A stretch of 64,000 nt of DNA. Origin: Bolinopsis microptera (Eukaryota > Ctenophora > Tentaculata > Lobata > Bolinopsidae). The position numbers and the translations under genes were made by a program. The stretch covers positions 17,131,837 to 17,195,836 of the forward strand of contig NC_087073.1 in assembly GCF_026151205.1 (NCBI RefSeq), given 5' to 3'. Below the pieces are notes generated by a model. That model searched no databases. It saw nothing but the letters and a program-made list of their open reading frames with translations, and was not told the DNA's origin. Shown one piece after another: positions 23,456 to 35,490 of the stretch. Numbering within the stretch: the first letter of the stretch is position 1; every line of letters starts with the position of its first letter.

Positions 23456-26400
23456 GTTAGAGTACCTGTGTAGGAGTTGTAGAGTGTGGTGTTAGAGTAC
23501 CTGTGTAGGAGTTGTAGAGTGTGGTGTTAGAGGACCTGTGTAAGAGTTGTAGAGTGTGGTGTTAGAGGACCTGTGTAGGAGTTGTAGAGTGTGGTGTTAG
23601 AGGACCTGTGTAGGAGTTGTAGAGTGTGGTGTTAGAGGACCTGTGTAGGAGTTGTAGAGTGTGGTGTTAGAGTACCTGTGTAGGAGTTGTAGAGTGTGGT
23701 GTTAGAGGACCTGTGTAAGAGTTGTAGAGTGTGGTGTTAGAGGACCTGTGTAGGAGTTGTAGAGTGTGGTGTTAGAGTACCTGTGTAGGAGTTGTAGAGT
23801 GTGGTGTTAGAGTACCTGTGTAGGAGTTGTAGAGTGTGGTGTTAGAGGACCTGTGTAAGAGTTGTAGAGTGTGGTGTTAGAGGACCTGTGTAGGAGTTGT
23901 AGAGTGTGGTGTTAGAGTACCTGTGTAGGAGTTGTAGAGTGTGGTGTTAGAGGACCTGTGTAGGAGTTGTAGAGTGTGGTGTTAGAGGACCTGTGTAGGA
24001 GTTGTAGAGTGAGGTGTTAGAGGACCTGTGTAGGAGTTGTACTTGTAGAGTGAGGTGTTAGAGGACCTGTGTAGGAGTTGTAGAGTGTGGTGTTAGAGGA
24101 CCTGTGTAAGAGTTGTAGAGTGTGGTGTTAGAGGACCTGTGTAGGAGTTGTAGAGTGTGGTGTTAGAGGACCTGTGTAGGAGTTGTAGAGTGTGGTGTTA
24201 GAGGACCTGTGTAGGAGTTGTAGAGTGTGGTGTTAGAGGACCTGTGTAGGAGTTGTAGAGTGTGGTGTTAGAGTACCTGTGTAGGAGTTGTAGAGTATGG
24301 TGTTAGAGGACCTGTGTAAGAGTTGTAGAGTGTGGTGTTAGAGGACCTGTGTAAGAGTTGTAGAGTGTGGTGTTAGAGGACCTGTGTAGGAGTTGTAGAG
24401 TGTGGTGTTAGAGGACCTGTGTAGGAGTTGTAGAGTGTGGTGTTAGAGGACCTGTGTAGGAGTTGTAGAGTGTGGTGTTAGAGGACCTGTGTAAGAGTTG
24501 TAGAGTGTGGTGTTAGAGAACCTGTGTAGGAGTTGTACTTGTAGAGTGTGGTCTTAGAGGACCTGTGTAAGAGTTGTAGAGTGTGGTGTTAGAGGACCTG
24601 TGTAGGAGTTGTAGAGTGTGGTGTTAGAGGACCTGTGTAGGAGTTGTAGAGTGAGGTGATAGAGGACCTGTGTAGGAATTGTACTTGTAGAGTGTGGTGT
24701 TAGAGGACCTGTGTAGGAGTTGTAGAGTGTGGTGTTAGAGGACCTGTGTAGGAGTTGTAGAGTGTGGTGTTAGAGGACCTGTGTAGGAGTTGTAGAGTGT
24801 GGTGTTAGAGGACCTGTGTAGGAGTTGTACTTGTAGAGTGAGGTGTTAGAAGACCTGTGTAGGAGTTGTACTTGTAGAGTGTGGTCTTGGAGGACCTGTG
24901 TAAGAGTTGTAGAGTGTGGTGTTAGAGGACCTGTGTAGGAGTTGTACTTGTAGAGTGTGGTGTTAGAGGACCTGTGTAGGAGTTGTACTTGAGAAGTGTG
25001 GTGTTAGAGGACCTGTGTAGGAGTTGTAGAGTGTGGTGTTAGAGGACCTGTGTAGGAGTTGTAGAGTGTGGTGTTAGAGGACCTGTGTAGGAGTTGTAGA
25101 GTGTGGTGTTAGAGGACCTGTGTAGGAGTTGTAGAGTGTGGTGTTAGAGGACCTGTGTAGGAGTTGTAGAGTGTGGTGTTAGAGGACCTGTGTAGGAGTT
25201 GTAGAGTGTGGTGTTAGAGGACCTGTGTAGGAGTTGTAGAGTGTGGTGTTAGAGGACCTGTGTAGGAGTTGTAGAGTGTGGTGTTAGAGGACCTGTGTAG
25301 GAGTTGTAGAGTGTGGTGTTAGAGTACCTGTGTAGGAGTTGTAGAGTGTGGTGTTAGAGGACCTGTGTAAGAGTTGTAGAGTGTGGTGTTAGAGGACCTG
25401 TGTAAGAGTTGTAGAGTGTGGTGTTAGAGGACCTGTGTAGGAGTTGTAGAGTGTGGTGTTAGAGGACCTGTGTAGGAGTTGTAGAGTGTGGTGTTAGAGG
25501 ACCTGTGTAGGAGTTGTAGAGTGTGGTGTTAGAGGACCTGTGTAAGAGTTGTAGAGTGTGGTGTTAGAGGACCTGTGTAAGAGTTGTAGAGTGTGGTGTT
25601 AGAGGACCTGTGTAGGAGTTGTAGAGTGTGGTGTTAGAGGACCTGTGTAGGAGTTGTAGAGTGTGGTGTTAGAGGACCTGTGTAGGAGTTGTACTTGTAG
25701 AGTGAGGTGTTAGAAGACCTGTGTAGGAGTTGTACTTGTAGAGTGTGGTCTTGGAGGACCTGTGTAAGAGTTGTAGAGTGTGGTGTTAGAGGACCTGTGT
25801 AGGAGTTGTACTTGTAGAGTGTGGTGTTAGAGGACCTGTGTAGGAGTTGTACTTGAGAAGTGTGGTGTTAGAGGACCTGTGTAGGAGTTGTAGAGTGTGG
25901 TGTTAGAGGACCTGTGTAGGAGTTGTAGAGTGTGGTGTTAGAGGACCTGTGTAGGAGTTGTAGAGTGTGGTGTTAGAGGACCTGTGTAGGAGTTGTAGAG
26001 TGTGGTGTTAGAGGACCTGTGTAGGAGTTGTAGAGTGTGGTGTTAGAGGACCTGTGTAGGAGTTGTAGAGTGTGGTGTTAGAGGACCTGTGTAGGAGTTG
26101 TAGAGTGTGGTGTTAGAGGACCTGTGTAGGAGTTGTAGAGTGTGGTGTTAGAGGACCTGTGTAGGAGTTGTAGAGTGTGGTGTTAGAGTACCTGTGTAGG
26201 AGTTGTAGAGTGTGGTGTTAGAGGACCTGTGTAAGAGTTGTAGAGTGTGGTGTTAGAGGACCTGTGTAAGAGTTGTAGAGTGTGGTGTTAGAGGACCTGT
26301 GTAGGAGTTGTAGAGTGTGGTGTTAGAGGACCTGTGTAGGAGTTGTAGAGTGTGGTGTTAGAGGACCTGTGTAGGAGTTGTAGAGTGTGGTGTTAGAGGA

Positions 26401-29400
26401 CCTGTGTAAGAGTTGTAGAGTGTGGTGTTAGAGGACCTGTGTAGGAGTTGTACTTGTAGAGTGTGGTCTTAGAGGACCTGTGTAAGAGTTGTCGAGTGTG
26501 GTGTTAGAGGACCTGTGTAGGAGTTGTAGAGTGTGGTGTTAGAGGACCTGTGTAGGAGTTGTAGAGTGAGGTGATAGAGGACCTGTGTAGGAGTTGTACT
26601 TGTAGAGTGTGGTGTTAGAGGACCTGTGTAGGAGTTGTAGACTGTGGTGTTAGAGGACCTGTGTAAGAGTTGTAGAGTGTGGTGTTAGAGGACCTGTGTA
26701 GGAGTTGTACTTGTAGAGTGTGGTGTTAGAGGACCTGTGTAGGAGTTGTAGAGTGTGGTGTTAGAGGACCTGTGTAAGAGTTGTAGAGTGTGGTGTTAGA
26801 GGACCTGTGTAGGAGTTGTAGAGTGTGGTGTTAGAGGACCTGTGTAGGAGTTGTAGAGTGTGGTGTTAGAGGACCTGTGTAGGAGTTGTAGAGTGTGGTG
26901 TTAGAGGACCTGTGTAAGAGTTGTAGAGTGTGGTGTTAGAGGACCTGTGTAGGAGTTGTACTTGTAGAGTGTGGTCTTAGAGGACCTGTGTAAGAGTTGT
27001 AGAGTGTGGTGTTAGAGGACCTGTGTAGGAGTTGTAGAGTGTGGTGTTAGAGGACCTGTGTAAGAGTTGTAGAGTGTGGTGTTAGAGGACCTGTGTAGGA
27101 GTTGTACTTGTAGAGTGTGGTGTTAGAGGACCTGTGTAGGAGTTGTAGAGTGTGGTGTTAGAGGACCTGTGTAGGAGTTGTAGAGTGTGGTGTTAGAGGA
27201 CCTGTGTAGGAGTTGTAGAGTGTGGTGTTAGAGGACCTGTGTAAGAGTTGTAGAGTGTGGTGTTAGAGGACCTGTGTAGGAGTTGTACTTGTAGAGTGTG
27301 GTCTTAGAGGACCTGTGTAAGAGTTGTCGAGTGTGGTGTTAGAGGACCTGTGTAGGAGTTGTAGAGTGTGGTGTTAGAGGACCTGTGTAGGAGTTGTAGA
27401 GTGAGGTGATAGAGGACCTGTGTAGGAGTTGTACTTGTAGAGTGTGGTGTTAGAGGACCTGTGTAGGAGTTGTAGACTGTGGTGTTAGAGGACCTGTGTA
27501 AGAGTTGTAGAGTGTGGTGTTAGAGGACCTGTGTAGGAGTTGTACTTGTAGAGTGTGGTGTTAGAGGACCTGTGTAGGAGTTGTAGAGTGTGGTGTTAGA
27601 GGACCTGTGTAAGAGTTGTAGAGTGTGGTGTTAGAGGACCTGTGTAGGAGTTGTAGAGTGTGGTGTTAGAGGACCTGTGTAGGAGTTGTAGAGTGTGGTG
27701 TTAGAGGACCTGTGTAGGAGTTGTAGAGTGTGGTGTTAGAGGACCTGTGTAAGAGTTGTAGAGTGTGGTGTTAGAGGACCTGTGTAGGAGTTGTACTTGT
27801 AGAGTGTGGTCTTAGAGGACCTGTGTAAGAGTTGTAGAGTGTGGTGTTAGAGGACCTGTGTAGGAGTTGTAGAGTGTGGTGTTAGAGGACCTGTGTAAGA
27901 GTTGTAGAGTGTGGTGTTAGAGGACCTGTGTAGGAGTTGTACTTGTAGAGTGTGGTGTTAGAGGACCTGTGTAGGAGTTGTACTTGTAGAGTGAGGTGTT
28001 AGAGGACCTGTGTAGGAGTTGTAGAGTGAGGTGATAGAGGACCTGTGTAGGAGTTGTACTTGTAGAGTGTGGTGTTAGAGGACCTGTGTAGGAGTTGTAG
28101 ACTGTGGTGTTAGAGGACCTGTGTAAGAGTTGTAGAGTGTGGTGTTAGAGGACCTGTGTAGGAGTTGTACTTGTAGAGTGTGGTGTTAGAGGACCTGTGT
28201 AGGAGTTGTACTTGTAGAGTGAGGTGTTAGAGGACCTGTGTAGGAGTTGTACTTGTAGAGTGTGGTCTTGGAGGACCTGTGTAAGAGTTGTAGAGTGTGG
28301 TGTTAGAGGACCTGTGTAGGAGTTGTACTTGTAGAGTGTGGTGTTAGAGGACCTGTGTAGGAGTTGTACTTGAGAAGTGTGGTGTTAGAGGACCTGTGTA
28401 GGAGTTGTAGAGTGTGGTGTTAGAGGACCTGTGTAGGAGTTGTAGAGTGTGGTGTTAGAGGACCTGTGTAGGAGTTGTAGAGTGTGGTGTTAGAGGACCT
28501 GTGTAGGAGTTGTAGAGTGTGGTGTTAGAGGACCTGTGTAGGAGTTGTAGAGTGTGGTGTTAGAGGACCTGTGTAGGAGTTGTAGAGTGTGGTGTTAGAG
28601 GACCTGTGTAGGAGTTGTAGAGTGAGGTGTTAGAGGACCTGTGTAGGAGTTGTAGAGTGTGGTGTTAGAGGACCTGTGTAGGAGTTGTAGAGTGTGGTGT
28701 TAGAGGACCTGTGTAAGAGTTGTAGAGTGTGGTGTTAGAGGACCTGTGTAGGAGTTGTACTTGTAGAGTGTGGTGTTAGAGGACCTGTGTAGGAGTTGTA
28801 GAGTGTGGTGTTAGAGTACCTTTGTAAGAGTTGTAGAGTGAGGTGTTAGAGGACCTGTGTAGGAGTTGTACTTGTAGAGTGTGGTCTTAGAGGACCTGTG
28901 TAAGAGTTGTAGAGTGTGGTGTTAGAGGACCTGTGTAGGAGTTGTACTTGTAGAGTGTGGTGTTAGAGGACCTGTGTAGGAGTTGTACTTGTAGAGTGTG
29001 GTGTTAGAGGACCTGTGTAGGAGTTGTACTTGTAGAATGAGGTGTTAGAGGACCTGTGTAGGAGTTGTACTTGTAGAGTGTGGTCTTAGAGGACCTGTGT
29101 TAGAGTTGTAGAGTGAGGTGTTAGAGGACCTGTGTAGGAGTTGTACTTGTAGAGTGTTGTGTTAGAGGACCTGTGTAGGAGTTGTAGAGTGTGGTGTTAG
29201 AGGACCTGTGTAGGAGTTGTAGAGTGTGGTGTTAGAGGACCTGTGTAGGAGTTGTAGAGTGTGGTGTTAGAGTACCTGTGTAGGAGTTGTAGAGTGTGGT
29301 GTTAGAGGACCTGTATAGGAGTTGTAGAGTGTGGTGTTAGAGGACCTGTGTAGGAGTTGTAGAGTGTGGTGTTAGAGGACCTGTGTAGGAGTTGTAGAGT

Positions 29401-32400
29401 GTGGTGTTAGAGGACCTGTGTAAGAGTTGTAGATTGTGGTGTTAGAGGACCTGTGTATGAGTTGTACTTGTAGAGTGTGGTGTTAGAGGACCTGTGTAGG
29501 AGTTGTAGAGTGTGGTGTTAGAGGACCTGTGTAGGAGTTGTAGAGTGTGGTGTTAGAGGACCTGTGTAGGAGTTGTAGAGTGTGGTGTTAGAGGACCTGT
29601 GTAGGAGTTGTAGAGTGTGGTGTTAGAGGACCTGTGTAGGAGTTGTACTTGTAGAGTGTGGTGTTAGAGGACCTGTGTAGGAGTTGTAGAGTGTGGTGTT
29701 AGAGGACCTGTGTAGGAGTTGTAGAGTGAGGTGTTAGAGGACCTGTGTAAGAGTTGTACTTGTAGAGTGTGGTGTTAGAGGACCTGTGTAGGAGTTGTAC
29801 TTGTAGAGTGTGGTGTTAGAGGACCTGTGTAGGAGTTGTAGAGTGTGGTGTTAGAGGACCTGTGTAGGAGTTGTAGAGTGTGGTGTTAGAGGACCTGTGT
29901 AGGAGTTGTAGAGTGAGGTGTTAGAGGACCTGTGTAGGAGTTGTAGAGTGAGGTGTTAGAGGACCTGTGTAGGAGTTGTAGAGTGTGGTGTTAGAGGACC
30001 TGTGTAGGAGTTGTAGAGTGTGGTGTTAGAGGACCTGTGTAGGAGTTGTAGAGTGTGGTGTTAGAGGACCTGTGTAGGAGTTGTAGAGTGTGGTGTTAGA
30101 GGACCTGTGTAGGAGTTGTAGAGTGTGGTGTTAGAGGACCTGTGTAAGAGTTGTAGAGTGTGGTGTTAGAGGACCTGTGTAGGAGTTGTAGAGTGTGGTG
30201 TTAGAGGACCTGTGTAGGAGTTGTAGAGTGTGGTGTTAGAGGACCTGTGTAGGAGTTGTAGAGTGTGGTGTTAGAGGACCTGTGTAGGAGTTGTAGAGTG
30301 AGGTGTTAGAGGACCTGTGTAGGAGTTGTAGAGTGTGGTGTTAGAGGACCTGTGTAAGAGTTGTAGAGTGTGGTGTTAGAGGACCTGTGTAGGAGTTGTA
30401 CTTGTAGAGTGTGGTGTTAGAGGACCTGTGTAGGAGTTGTACTTGAGAAGTGTGGTGTTAGAGGACCTGTGTAGGAGTTGTAGAGTGTGGTGTTAGAGGA
30501 CCTGTGTAGGAGTTGTAGAGTGTGGTGTTAGAGGACCTGTGTAGGAGTTGTAGAGTGTGGTGTTAGAGGACCTGTGTAGGAGTTGTAGAGTGTGGTGTTA
30601 GAGGACCTGTGTAGGAGTTGTAGAGTGTGGTGTTAGAGGACCTGTGTAGGAGTTGTAGAGTGTGGTGTTAGAGGACCTGTGTAGGAGTTGTAGAGTGTGG
30701 TGTTAGAGGACCTGTGTAGGAGTTGTAGAGTGTGGTGTTAGAGGACCTGTGTAGGAGTTGTAGAGTGTGGTGTTAGAGTACCTGTGTAGGAGTTGTAGAG
30801 TGTGGTGTTAGAGGACCTGTGTAAGAGTTGTAGAGTGTGGTGTTAGAGGACCTGTGTAAGAGTTGTAGAGTGTGGTGTTAGAGGACCTGTGTAGGAGTTG
30901 TAGAGTGTGGTGTTAGAGGACCTGTGTAGGAGTTGTAGAGTGTGGTGTTAGAGGACCTGTGTAGGAGTTGTAGAGTGTGGTGTTAGAGGACCTGTGTAAG
31001 AGTTGTAGAGTGTGGTGTTAGAGGACCTGTGTAGGAGTTGTACTTGTAGAGTGTGGTCTTAGAGGACCTGTGTAAGAGTTGTCGAGTGTGGTGTTAGAGG
31101 ACCTGTGTAGGAGTTGTAGAGTGTGGTGTTAGAGGACCTGTGTAGGAGTTGTAGAGTGAGGTGATAGAGGACCTGTGTAGGAGTTGTACTTGTAGAGTGT
31201 GGTGTTAGAGGACCTGTGTAGGAGTTGTAGACTGTGGTGTTAGAGGACCTGTGTAAGAGTTGTAGAGTGTGGTGTTAGAGGACCTGTGTAGGAGTTGTAC
31301 TTGTAGAGTGTGGTGTTAGAGGACCTGTGTAGGAGTTGTAGAGTGTGGTGTTAGAGGACCTGTGTAAGAGTTGTAGAGTGTGGTGTTAGAGGACCTGTGT
31401 AGGAGTTGTAGAGTGTGGTGTTAGAGGACCTGTGTAGGAGTTGTAGAGTGTGGTGTTAGAGGACCTGTGTAGGAGTTGTAGAGTGTGGTGTTAGAGGACC
31501 TGTGTAAGAGTTGTAGAGTGTGGTGTTAGAGGACCTGTGTAGGAGTTGTACTTGTAGAGTGTGGTCTTAGAGGACCTGTGTAAGAGTTGTAGAGTGTGGT
31601 GTTAGAGGACCTGTGTAGGAGTTGTAGAGTGTGGTGTTAGAGGACCTGTGTAAGAGTTGTAGAGTGTGGTGTTAGAGGACCTGTGTAGGAGTTGTACTTG
31701 TAGAGTGTGGTGTTAGAGGACCTGTGTAGGAGTTGTAGAGTGTGGTGTTAGAGGACCTGTGTAGGAGTTGTAGAGTGTGGTGTTAGAGGACCTGTGTAGG
31801 AGTTGTAGAGTGTGGTGTTAGAGGACCTGTGTAAGAGTTGTAGAGTGTGGTGTTAGAGGACCTGTGTAGGAGTTGTACTTGTAGAGTGTGGTCTTAGAGG
31901 ACCTGTGTAAGAGTTGTCGAGTGTGGTGTTAGAGGACCTGTGTAGGAGTTGTAGAGTGTGGTGTTAGAGGACCTGTGTAGGAGTTGTAGAGTGAGGTGAT
32001 AGAGGACCTGTGTAGGAGTTGTACTTGTAGAGTGTGGTGTTAGAGGACCTGTGTAGGAGTTGTAGACTGTGGTGTTAGAGGACCTGTGTAAGAGTTGTAG
32101 AGTGTGGTGTTAGAGGACCTGTGTAGGAGTTGTACTTGTAGAGTGTGGTCTTAGAGGACCTGTGTAAGAGTTGTAGAGTGTGGTGTTAGAGGACCTGTGT
32201 AGGAGTTGTAGAGTGTGGTGTTAGAGGACCTGTGTAAGAGTTGTAGAGTGTGGTGTTAGAGGACCTGTGTAGGAGTTGTACTTGTAGAGTGTGGTGTTAG
32301 AGGACCTGTGTAGGAGTTGTACTTGTAGAGTGAGGTGTTAGAGGACCTGTGTAGGAGTTGTAGAGTGAGGTGATAGAGGACCTGTGTAGGAGTTGTACTT

Positions 32401-35254
32401 GTAGAGTGTGGTGTTAGAGGACCTGTGTAGGAGTTGTAGACTGTGGTGTTAGAGGACCTGTGTAAGAGTTGTAAAGTGTGGTGTTAGAGGACCTGTGTAG
32501 GAGTTGTACTTGTAGAGTGTGGTGTTAGAGGACCTGTGTAGGAGTTGTACTTGTAGAGTGAGGTGTTAGAGGACCTGTGTAGGAGTTGTACTTGTAGAGT
32601 GTGGTCTTGGAGGACCTGTGTAAGAGTTGTAGAGTGTGGTGTTAGAGGACCTGTGTAGGAGTTGTACTTGTAGAGTGTGGTGTTAGAGGACCTGTGTAGG
32701 AGTTGTACTTGAGAAGTGTGGTGTTAGAGGACCTGTGTAGGAGTTGTAGAGTGTGGTGTTAGAGGACCTGTGTAGGAGTTGTAGAGTGTGGTGTTAGAGG
32801 ACCTGTGTAGGAGTTGTAGAGTGTGGTGTTAGAGGACCTGTGTAGGAGTTGTAGAGTGTGGTGTTAGAGGACCTGTGTAGGAGTTGTAGAGTGTGGTGTT
32901 AGAGGACCTGTGTAGGAGTTGTAGAGTGTGGTGTTAGAGGACCTGTGTAGGAGTTGTAGAGTGAGGTGTTAGAGGACCTGTGTAGGAGTTGTAGAGTGTG
33001 GTGTTAGAGGACCTGTGTAAGAGTTGTAGAGTGTGGTGTTAGAGGACCTGTGTAGGAGTTGTACTTGTAGAGTGTGGTGTTAGAGGACCTGTGTAGGAGT
33101 TGTAGAGTGTGGTGTTAGAGTACCTTTGTAAGAGTTGTAGAGTGAGGTGTTAGAGGACCTGTGTAGGAGTTGTACTTGTAGAGTGTGGTCTTAGAGGACC
33201 TGTGTAAGAGTTGTAGAGTGTGGTGTTAGAGGACCTGTGTAGGAGTTGTACTTGTAGAGTGTGGTGTTAGAGGACCTGTGTAGGAGTTGTACTTGTAGAG
33301 TGTGGTGTTAGAGGACCTGTGTAGGAGTTGTACTTGTAGAGTGAGGTGTTAGAGGACCTGTGTAGGAGTTGTACTTGTAGAGTGTGGTCTTAGAGGACCT
33401 GTGTTAGAGTTGTAGAGTGAGGTGTTAGAGGACCTGTGTAGGAGTTGTACTTGTAGAGTGTTGTGTTAGAGGACCTGTGTAGGAGTTGTAGAGTGTGGTG
33501 TTAGAGGACCTGTGTAGGAGTTGTAGAGTGTGGTGTTAGAGGACCTGTGTAGGAGTTGTAGAGTGTGGTGTTAGAGTACCTGTGTAGGAGTTGTAGAGTG
33601 TGGTGTTAGAGGACCTGTATAGGAGTTGTAGAGTGTGGTGTTAGAGGACCTGTGTAGGAGTTGTAGAGTGTGGTGTTAGAGGACCTGTGTAGGAGTTGTA
33701 GAGTGTGGTGTTAGAGGACCTGTGTAAGAGTTGTAGAGTGTGGTGTTAGAGGACCTGTGTATGAGTTGTACTTGTAGAGTGTGGTGTTAGAGGACCTGTG
33801 TAGGAGTTGTAGAGTGTGGTGTTAGAGGACCTGTGTAGGAGTTGTAGAGTGTGGTGTTAGAGGACCTGTGTAGGAGTTGTAGAGTGTGGTGTTAGAGGAC
33901 CTGTGTAGGAGTTGTAGAGTGTGGTGTTAGAGGACCTGTGTAGGAGTTGTACTTGTAGAGTGTGGTGTTAGAGGACCTGTGTAGGAGTTGTAGAGTGTGG
34001 TGTTAGAGGACCTGTGTAGGAGTTGTAGAGTGAGGTGTTAGAGGACCTGTGTAAGAGTTGTACTTGTAGAGTGTGGTGTTAGAGGACCTGTGTAGGAGTT
34101 GTACTTGTAGAGTGTGGTGTTAGAGGACCTGTGTAGGAGTTGTAGAGTGTGGTGTTAGAGGACCTGTGTAGGAGTTGTAGAGTGTGGTGTTAGAGGACCT
34201 GTGTAGGAGTTGTAGAGTGAGGTGTTAGAGGACCTGTGTAGGAGTTGTAGAGTGAGGTGTTAGAGGACCTGTGTAGGAGTTGTAGAGTGTGGTGTTAGAG
34301 GACCTGTGTAGGAGTTGTAGAGTGTGGTGTTAGAGGACCTGTGTAGGAGTTGTAGAGTGTGGTGTTAGAGGACCTGTGTAGGAGTTGTAGAGTGTGGTGT
34401 TAGAGGACCTGTGTAGGAGTTGTAGAGTGTGGTGTTAGAGGACCTGTGTAAGAGTTGTAGAGTGTGGTGTTAGAGGACCTGTGTAGGAGTTGTAGAGTGT
34501 GGTGTTAGAGGACCTGTGTAGGAGTTGTAGAGTGTGGTGTTAGAGGACCTGTGTAGGAGTTGTAGAGTGTGGTGTTAGAGGACCTGTGTAGGAGTTGTAG
34601 AGTGAGGTGTTAGAGGACCTGTGTAGGAGTTGTAGAGTGTGGTGTTAGAGGACCTGTGTAGGAGTTGTAGAGTGTGGTGTTAGAGGACCTGTGTAGGAGT
34701 TGTACTTGTAGAGTGTGGTGTTAGAGGACCTGTGTAGGAGTTGTAGAGTGTGGTGTTAGAGGACCTGTGTAGGAGTTGTAGAGTGAGGTGTTAGAGGACC
34801 TGTGTAGGAGTTGTAGAGTGTGGTGTTAGAGTACCTGTGTAGGAGTTGTAGAGTTTGGTGTTAGAGGACCTGTGTAGGAGTTGTAGAGTGTGGTGTTAGA
34901 GGACCTGTGTAGGAGTTGTAGAGTGTGGTGTTAGAGGACCTGTGTAGGAGTTGTAGAGTGTGGTGTTAGAGGACCTGTGTAAGAGTTGTAGAGTGTGGTG
35001 TTAGAGTACCTGTGTAGAAGTTGTAGAGTGTGGTGTTAGAGGACCTGTGTAGGAGTTGTAGAGTGTGGTGTTAGAGGACCTGTGTAGGAGTTGTAGAGTG
35101 TGGTGTTAGAGGACCTGTGTAAGAGTTGTAGAGTGTGGTGTTAGAGGACCTGTGTAGGAGTTGTACTTGTAGAGTGTGGTGTTAGAGGACCTGTGTAGGA
35201 GTTGTACTTGTAGAGTGAGGTGTTAGAGGACCTGTGTAAGAGTTGTAGAGTGTG
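23456..35254 (-). repeat. 11.8-kb intronic satellite, 35-bp unit
   Basis: About 330 head-to-tail copies of a 35-bp unit (plus strand GACCTGTGTAGGAGTTGTAG, then AGTGTGGTGTTAGAG). A common 41-bp variant has a 6-bp addition, giving GTTGTACTTGTAGAG. The array fills nearly all of carboxypeptidase intron 8. On the transcribed (minus) strand each unit reads CTCTAAC, then 25 nt later ACACAG followed by GT, so it resembles a branch point plus 3' splice site. The array begins about 18 bp before the real acceptor of exon 9, and the intron's own CTCTAAC lies in that last unit. Higher-order structure is clear: rare variants recur at fixed offsets of 835, 4304 and 4590 bp. Confidence 0.98.
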
Positions 35255-35490
35255 CAATAGTTACATAAAATGGTCATGATATGAGTGGAGCCCCAGCCGA
35301 TTATGATTGTAATGTTTGACGGTAAGATCTTATTATATCTCAGGTAAGCCACGGAAATGAAAAGTCTTCTGAGCTGGATTGGGCTGGATAAATCATTTGA
35401 CCCAGCCTGGTACTAAAATTAGAACACTTTTTGATTTAAGCTCAGTTTAAAGCCCTTTCAATTTATTGTTAGCAATCAAATTTTACTCAC

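Noticed and set aside
23456-35254. CRISPR array or telomeric repeat
   Set aside because: No unique spacers between units; units are contiguous with 35/41-bp periods, inside an animal gene intron.
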